A DNA stretch of 64,000 nucleotides from assembly GCA_017940895.1 (NCBI GenBank), contig JAGAXM010000006.1, positions 83,045 through 147,044 of the forward strand, written 5' to 3'. Below the pieces are notes generated by a model. That model was not told where the DNA came from. It saw nothing but the letters and a program-made list of their open reading frames with translations, and did not search any database. Numbering within the stretch: the stretch's first letter is position 1; every line of letters starts with the position of its first letter. The translations under genes were made by a program, and so were the position numbers. Shown one piece after another: positions 59,164-64,000 of this stretch. This DNA is from Clostridiales bacterium. GTDB lineage: Bacteria; Bacillota; Clostridia; Saccharofermentanales; Saccharofermentanaceae.

Positions 59164-59190
59164 AAAGCCTCCTCCACGGATTATCTTCCT

Positions 59191-59227
59191 AAAAAAGGGG
59201 GCATTTCCCTTGTTAAAGAAAAGCCCC
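59191..59227 (-). promoter_or_regulatory. Intrinsic terminator inside the carA leader (attenuator)
   Basis: On the minus strand GGGGC (59227-59223) and GCCCC (59202-59198), extended by TTTC/GAAA, form a hairpin followed by T6 (59196-59191). It lies between the carA promoter and ribosome site. No PyrR-binding consensus or leader peptide is evident, so the signal is unknown. Confidence 0.68.
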
Positions 59228-59247
59228 ATTGCTTAATTATTGCAGAT

Positions 59248-59275
59248 AATATATCACACTTGTGCGTGATGTAAA
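59248..59275 (-). promoter_or_regulatory. Promoter of carA-carB-dapF
   Basis: On the minus strand TTTACA (59275-59270), 16 nt, TATATT (59253-59248). The spacer contains CACAAGTGTG, a small palindrome. Initiation near 59241 gives a leader of about 77 nt. Confidence 0.6.
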
Positions 59276-59283
59276 ACAGTTTT

Positions 59284-59619
59284 TTACACTGATGTTACAA
59301 CTGCGAAGAACAGAAGATCGCTGTCACCCCTGTTAGCCAGTGAATGGCTCTCTCCCTTAGGGCACAAAGTAGCCTGACCGGGCAGCACCTTATCGAGCAC
59401 ATTACCCTCGGCATCAACAAGCGAACCTTCTCCCTCGAGGATATAGATAACCTCCTGGTCCTCGGTATGAGTATGGAAACCAATGGAAGCGCCGGGCACG
59501 AGACGGCCTCTCATTATCTTGTTGCCGTCGGTATTAAACATCTTTACGTTATATTCCTTCTCGCCGCCCTTGAAGTTGGGCTTGGCATCTTCGGTCATGT
59601 TAAGAAAATCTATGATCAT
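59284..59619 (-). CDS. Cupin-domain protein
   Basis: A 111-residue single cupin with the metal-binding motif GFHTHTEDQEVIYILEGEG and a second motif GESHSLANRGDSDL. Small cupins may be isomerases, dioxygenases or sensors; nothing in the sequence narrows this. AAGGAGAAA precedes ATG 59619, and a TATAAT on the minus strand at 59654-59649 may be its -10. Confidence 0.85.
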   Translation of the reverse strand: MIIDFLNMTEDAKPNFKGGEKEYNVKMFNTDGNKIMRGRLVPGASIGFHTHTEDQEVIYILEGEGSLVDAEGNVLDKVLPGQATLCPKGESHSLANRGDSDLLFFAVVTSV

Positions 59620-59654
59620 ATTATTTCTCCTTAATAATTATTCGACCTATTATA

Positions 59655-62600
59655 TCATCCGAGCGTAATCACGATACTCCTTACCAGACCGGATCTTATC
59701 GATTCCGCCTCTTCCCCGCTTATATAACTTCCGGCATGAAGGCTGCCGTCCAAGCTTATGCCCGTCACGGAGTACTGCCCCGGAATATAATCCTTGCGGG
59801 AAGGAAGCTTATAAGTGACCGCCGTTGTCCCGAGAAGCGTCGTTCTTATCTCATGATCGTCTCCTATAAGATACTCCGGTATAAGCGGCTTCGGCGCGAA
59901 AACAAGTCCTTCGCTGTCCGAATAAGTGAAGATCGACCTTCCGAACATCATGATCTCATACATGTCGATAAACTCCGCCGTGGATCCCGACAGTCTCGCG
60001 ACAAATCCCCTGCCGTGCTTCTTAGGATCGGGATTCGCGGAAGATGCAATGAACGAGGAATTCTGAAGAGGCGACCTTCCGTAAACCTCCGGATCGAGGA
60101 AGCATACCGCACAGGTCCTCAAGTCCTCTATGTATTCTTTATATAATCCGTTCTTAATAAGCTCGAGCAGATACTTATATTCCATATGAAGCCAGATCGA
60201 TTCATTCTCAAGCCACCCCGGTGTGAAAGCCTTGCACCGGCCGATCTCGAATGATGCATTCTCAAGAGAAACGTTGACCTTATACATCTTAAGTTTCTCA
60301 TCGTAAAGGCCGTCTCTTACCTCGTTATAAAGCTGATGCTTTCGCTCTTCGGAGTGCTTGAGCCTTAAGTTATGTACATAAGACTCGAGGAATCTCGGTA
60401 TAACGACCGGCTTGAACTTAGTGACCGTAATCCCGTCATCGTCCTTAAAATACTCTGCCGCTTCGAAAGCAAAATACGAAGGCATCTTACCGCCGCCCAG
60501 GGCTCTTGCTCTCGCGATGCCTCTCTTACAAGTCTGTCTCATATTAGACAGTATTTCCTTAATATAAGAAGCATCCAGAATGACCATGTCTCCCGAGAAT
60601 CCGTCGACGGTCGCTTCGCGGTAAGCCTCCTTTATGTCATTAAGATCATCCCACGACTTCATATCCTGCCAGCCGTTAAGCTTAAGTGCGTCTATCGATC
60701 TGTAAAGTCCCGCGACCTCGGAAGACAGGTTGATCCTGCCGCTTGCTGGCAGCGATTCGGTCATGAATTCGATATATCTTACAAGTTCCATCGACTCGTT
60801 GATCGATGATCCGAACAGACCGGGAAGTCCGTTTAACGCATCGTACCAGCCGGGCCTTCCGCCCTCCATCTCGACTCCCATACCGTATGAATCAAGAGTC
60901 ATGAACTTTATTGCACACAGCAAAAGCAGCTTCTCACCTGCGGACGCCTTTATGATATTTCCCTCAGGGTCGGTCATGAGCTTGCCCTTATCCGCTTTGT
61001 ACGGCAGATCCTTTATCGGGCGGTACTGCCGAAGTCCCTTCTTAGTCTCCTCATAACGTAATCTTCTGGGGTTAACAAAACACTTGGTATCAAAGTACGT
61101 GCAGTCCTTTTCGCCCCACAGAAGATCGTCCTTCCTGTCGGGGAACACGCGAAGATATGCCTCCACAAGATCCAGCGTGTATATCCAGTGATCGGTCCAG
61201 TATCCTTCTCCGAATTCCGCGTTGATCGAAGGCTCGGCATCACTTAAAGCACGTGGGATTATCTCGTCTATCTGATCTTCTCTACCGAGACTTATGAGCT
61301 TATCCGACAACGACCCAGGGGTAAACGGGTGTGTCAGTACATCCTTAAGATAGGGATCGTACAGAGCCGCCTTCTCCTCATTCATCCGGAAGCTTGCTTC
61401 CGATATCTTAAGCGGATTAAAGCCGTCGCTCTGAATAAGACTTAAGAACATCTTCACGTTCATCTTTCCCGTAAAGGGAGTAAACAATATGTCACACCTT
61501 CTGTTCTGACAGATGTCGCGGAAATTCGCGTTGCCCTGCGTAAAGAATTCCGGCGCGATCGTAAAGTAGTTATAGTCGCGCTCCATATCTCCGTGCTTAC
61601 GCGAATACATATAGAACACTTTATTGCCGAGCATTACCGGGAAGCCGCCTCTTAAGCAGTTGTCGAAATAAGTCATCTCGCAGTATGCATCGAACGTCGG
61701 ATCCCCGGTCTTCGTCGAGATTACGGCATTGATTTGATCCGCCATGCGTGAGCCCTCATCCCATTTACGTGCGAAATACTTCTGCGCCCCTTCCGACTTG
61801 ATTTTTCTTGCAAGCCCTGCAAGACGCTCCTTGCCGTTGCTGTTGCCGTAGACCTCATAGAAAGTCATGGTCTGCCCCGGCTCAAGTTCTTTCTCCTGCT
61901 CGAAAAATGCACACGGCACGTTATTACTCAGATTCTGCTTTTTGCTCTTATAAGTTCCGTCTATAAACGAGACCGGTTCGATAAAAGACAGATCGTAATC
62001 GAAGATGCTTTCAGGATCAGCATATACATCGAGAAGATCCCCGTCATCGGAGAAAGCAAAAGCAAAGTTTCCTCTTGTTATCTCCTGAACATCTATCGAA
62101 TCTACAATACTTGCTCTTACACGATAGTAGGGCAACTTCGTGCCGATGTCTTCGACCTGCATCCACGCGGTAACAGTCTGTCCGATATCCTTAAGATCTG
62201 ACATGGAAACCCCGTACGGGATCAATGCGGGCATACCGTCGAGAACACTTATAGTCCTGGGTGTCCCGGTCTTATTTGTAATCCTTACTATTCGTACAAG
62301 TGCGCCTGTAGACTCAGAAGGAAGAGTCATATAAGAGACTTCGGTAAATATCCCGTCTTTCTCATCCTCTATGGAGAAAGTATTCGCACCGATATACATT
62401 CTCGTATCAGCTTCACCGGTAATAAAAGCTTCTCTTATCTGCCCGTCAATATTGATAAAAGTTCTGAATCCGTGGGTTCGAACCAGCTGATATGCCGTGT
62501 GTGCGGGATAAAACTCCATAATCGCATTGTCTTTATTGGCTGTTCCGAAAGAGGTAATACCCTGACCGCGGTTACAGTAAAATGCCCAGACCGGAATTCC

Positions 62601-62690
62601 CTTTCTTCCCGAAAGACCGGGCAGAAAGTCTGCAAACACGGGTTTGCTGCCATAATCATCGATAATGAATCTGTGGTACTGATCAAGCAT
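59655..62690 (-). CDS. Glycoside phosphorylase related to GH94/GH161 (cellobiose-phosphorylase-like)
   Basis: The protein has 1011 residues, cytoplasmic, no signal peptide. The N-terminal beta-sandwich region includes VWAFYCNRGQGITSFG and DNAIMEFYPAHTAYQLV followed by HGFRTFI. The (alpha/alpha)6 barrel has GYWTDHWIYTLDLVEAYLR, which resembles the large COG3459 phosphorylases now placed in GH94 and GH161. Such enzymes cleave beta-glucosidic bonds with phosphate, giving glucose 1-phosphate. Substrate could be a beta-1,3- or beta-1,4-gluco-oligosaccharide. ATG 62690 follows GCGGAGGTG by 5 nt. Confidence 0.78.
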   Translation of the reverse strand: MLDQYHRFIIDDYGSKPVFADFLPGLSGRKGIPVWAFYCNRGQGITSFGTANKDNAIMEFYPAHTAYQLVRTHGFRTFINIDGQIREAFITGEADTRMYIGANTFSIEDEKDGIFTEVSYMTLPSESTGALVRIVRITNKTGTPRTISVLDGMPALIPYGVSMSDLKDIGQTVTAWMQVEDIGTKLPYYRVRASIVDSIDVQEITRGNFAFAFSDDGDLLDVYADPESIFDYDLSFIEPVSFIDGTYKSKKQNLSNNVPCAFFEQEKELEPGQTMTFYEVYGNSNGKERLAGLARKIKSEGAQKYFARKWDEGSRMADQINAVISTKTGDPTFDAYCEMTYFDNCLRGGFPVMLGNKVFYMYSRKHGDMERDYNYFTIAPEFFTQGNANFRDICQNRRCDILFTPFTGKMNVKMFLSLIQSDGFNPLKISEASFRMNEEKAALYDPYLKDVLTHPFTPGSLSDKLISLGREDQIDEIIPRALSDAEPSINAEFGEGYWTDHWIYTLDLVEAYLRVFPDRKDDLLWGEKDCTYFDTKCFVNPRRLRYEETKKGLRQYRPIKDLPYKADKGKLMTDPEGNIIKASAGEKLLLLCAIKFMTLDSYGMGVEMEGGRPGWYDALNGLPGLFGSSINESMELVRYIEFMTESLPASGRINLSSEVAGLYRSIDALKLNGWQDMKSWDDLNDIKEAYREATVDGFSGDMVILDASYIKEILSNMRQTCKRGIARARALGGGKMPSYFAFEAAEYFKDDDGITVTKFKPVVIPRFLESYVHNLRLKHSEERKHQLYNEVRDGLYDEKLKMYKVNVSLENASFEIGRCKAFTPGWLENESIWLHMEYKYLLELIKNGLYKEYIEDLRTCAVCFLDPEVYGRSPLQNSSFIASSANPDPKKHGRGFVARLSGSTAEFIDMYEIMMFGRSIFTYSDSEGLVFAPKPLIPEYLIGDDHEIRTTLLGTTAVTYKLPSRKDYIPGQYSVTGISLDGSLHAGSYISGEEAESIRSGLVRSIVITLG

Positions 62691-62808
62691 GGGACACCTC
62701 CGCGGCACTTTATACCCTAATGGTATCAGCAGCAAATGTATGAATATAAAAAATATGTGTTAATTTTGAAAATCCGATTAATCAACTAAGAAAGAAAAAC
62801 TTCCTCAC

Positions 62809-63696
62809 TTATACTTTCTTATTACTAAATAAATTCATTAATCCGTTTGTTATAGTATTGGTGATCATCTGGAAAACAATACCAGAAAGAATTGTGATTA
62901 CAACTATTCCTAACGTATATACTATTGGATTGTCCGGAATAAACAATTCAAAGATAAGCAGCTGAACCAAAATAATACCATACGAGTAATTGCCCAACCA
63001 CACCATAAACTTACAATTCAGAATATTTGACTGCATGAAGAAAACCATAGCAATAACGAATAATACTGAAAAAACATTTCGAATGATCAACATTACCGTT
63101 TTTGACTCGTAATCAGGAATTATCAAAATTGCTATTAATAGAATCGATAGCAATCCTATAGCATTAAAAAATTTGGTGTTCTTGATTTTATTACCATACA
63201 TATACCATATAACACCCATTATGAAACCTTGGGAACTAACAGCAAACTGATTCCCCAAAGCAAATATAAAAACTAATACCATTCCGATGAAATAAGCCAA
63301 TAATGTATACAGAAGTGTATCGCCGTTTATCTTACGGGTCTTCCAAATTGCCATATAAAACGTTGCATACAGAAACAAAAGTTGCCTGCTAAACCATAAA
63401 AGATAGAATTCACCATCAAAGTATAAATACAAAAAAGCAGATAGAATTAATGGAATAATCAGCTTAATAATTCGGACAAAGAAATCCTTTAGAAGTTTGT
63501 TCTGTTTTGAGGACAATGATATGGATAATCCATAACCTGATAGGAAATAGAATCCAGCAACGGCCATCTCTCCGAACAAATTAATCCTTGGAAATGAATA
63601 ATATGGAGAGAAACGCGCTAAGTGAGCGACAATGACCAATATGCTCAATATGGCCTTCATTGACTTTGTACGACTTATTGAAATGTAATTATCCAT
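62809..63696 (-). CDS. Acyltransferase-3 family membrane protein, AT-rich
   Basis: The 295-residue protein has about nine or ten membrane helices. The N-terminal ISRTKSMKAILSILVIVAHL, GEMAVAGFYFLSGYGLSISL and late MVWLGNYSYGIILVQLLIF fit the acyltransferase-3 (OafA/WecH-like) family that O-acetylates surface glycans. The usual catalytic His is likely in VIVAHL. ATG 63696 matches the family start; no ribosome site is present. The gene is clearly more AT-rich and uses more A/T-ending codons than any other gene here, which suggests recent acquisition. It adjoins the rRNA operon. Confidence 0.75.
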   Translation of the reverse strand: MDNYISISRTKSMKAILSILVIVAHLARFSPYYSFPRINLFGEMAVAGFYFLSGYGLSISLSSKQNKLLKDFFVRIIKLIIPLILSAFLYLYFDGEFYLLWFSRQLLFLYATFYMAIWKTRKINGDTLLYTLLAYFIGMVLVFIFALGNQFAVSSQGFIMGVIWYMYGNKIKNTKFFNAIGLLSILLIAILIIPDYESKTVMLIIRNVFSVLFVIAMVFFMQSNILNCKFMVWLGNYSYGIILVQLLIFELFIPDNPIVYTLGIVVITILSGIVFQMITNTITNGLMNLFSNKKV

Positions 63697-63703
63697 ATAT
63701 AAA

Positions 63704-63731
63704 TTATTACAAGAATTGAAGTTATTGTCGA
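63704..63731 (-). promoter_or_regulatory. Candidate promoter of the acyltransferase gene, leaderless spacing
   Basis: On the minus strand TCGACA (63731-63726), 16 nt, TAATAA (63709-63704), then 7 nt and ATG 63696. Confidence 0.45.
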
Positions 63732-63743
63732 TAACATGAAACA

Positions 63744-63775
63744 AGCAACAAAAAAGCACTGCATAAGCAGTGCTT
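63744..63775 (-). terminator. Terminator of the rRNA/tRNA operon
   Basis: On the minus strand AAGCACTGC (63775-63767) and GCAGTGCTT (63762-63754) form a perfect 9-bp stem with a 4-nt loop, followed by TTTTGTTGCTTG. The two last T of the stem extend the T-run to six. Confidence 0.88.
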
Positions 63776-63778
63776 GAT

Positions 63779-63854
63779 TGGCTCCTCAAACAGGACTCGA
63801 ACCTGTGACATTTCGGTTAACAGCCGAACGCTCTACCGACTGAGCTATTGAGGA
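63779..63854 (-). tRNA. tRNA-Asn (anticodon GTT)
   Basis: The minus strand gives a 73-nt cloverleaf with acceptor TCCTCAA/TTGAGGA, D-arm AGCTCAGTCGGTAGAGC, anticodon loop CTGTTAA (GTT) and TPsiC arm ACAGGTTCGAGTCCTGT, followed by an encoded CCA (63781-63779). It is co-transcribed behind 5S rRNA. Confidence 0.96.
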
Positions 63855-63861
63855 ATAAAAA

Positions 63862-63977
<116 letters not shown>

Positions 63978-64000
63978 ATGGTTGAAGGTTTGTACCCTCA

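Noticed and set aside
59164..59229. Longer CarA start
   Set aside because: It lies across the leader terminator and has no homology to CarA; ATG 59163 follows GGAGGAGG.

Overview
The window reads as chromosomal DNA from a member of the Clostridia (Bacillota). Supporting features are a SCIFF peptide (six cysteines in a short C-terminal stretch) with its radical SAM maturase, Veg, RemA, RqcP, an HPr-like protein lacking the phosphorylatable His, single-chain glycyl-tRNA synthetase, pyruvate phosphate dikinase, formate-THF ligase, and the Firmicutes gene order ffs-dnaX-ybaB-recR. I cannot name a species. There is no phage, IS element or CRISPR array. Genes are tightly packed and mostly housekeeping.

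Layout. 1-1564 (+): end of radA and ispD. 1565-1984: an AT-rich gap with repeated TATATA cores. 1985-15156 (-): a long colinear block with dnaX, ybaB, recR and rqcP, a terminator, then trpS, sirtuin, oxidoreductase, methyltransferase, CmpB-like permease, Mrp, thioredoxin-like lipoprotein, ispF, a DUF2142 protein and GtrA. 15201-15307 (-): SRP RNA. 15369-18892 (+): an isoleucine operon (Ile-rich leader peptide, attenuator, ilvB, ilvA, ridA). 18889-24690: rmuC, small proteins, DivIC, a metzincin-like protease, an HD-like protein and a basic amino acid decarboxylase. 24687-27309 (+): scfA, scfB and fruK. 27293-30868: a C39-like protein and a phosphatidylserine/phosphatidylethanolamine operon. 30918-37472 (-): two paralogous lipoproteins, a histidine kinase/response regulator pair, a small alarmone synthetase and a transporter. 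37583-53969 (-): a glycosyltransferase, ppdK, glyS, rpoZ-gmk-remA-yicC, uvrC, the HPr-like protein, Nudix, Veg, a serine hydrolase-like protein, fhs and yitT. 54009-59163 (-): carA and a carB-dapF fusion. 59284-63696 (-): a cupin, a large glycoside phosphorylase and an AT-rich acyltransferase. 63779-64000 (-): tRNA-Asn and 5S rRNA at the tail of an rRNA operon.

How the genes work together. The ilv operon couples acetolactate synthase and threonine deaminase with RidA, which clears the reactive imine made by threonine deaminase. Its leader peptide has 12 Ile codons in 33, and an 11-bp antiterminator pairing competes with a GC-rich terminator hairpin. carA and carB make carbamoyl phosphate for pyrimidines and arginine, but here carB continues in frame into an intact diaminopimelate epimerase. 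pssA and psd give phosphatidylethanolamine.

Two patterns cut across the window. Seven genes lack a Shine-Dalgarno sequence and instead have a -10-like hexamer 6-7 nt before the ATG, which suggests leaderless mRNAs. Several proteins keep a recognisable enzyme fold but have lost key residues: C39-like, class A beta-lactamase-like, HD-like, thioredoxin-like and HPr-like.
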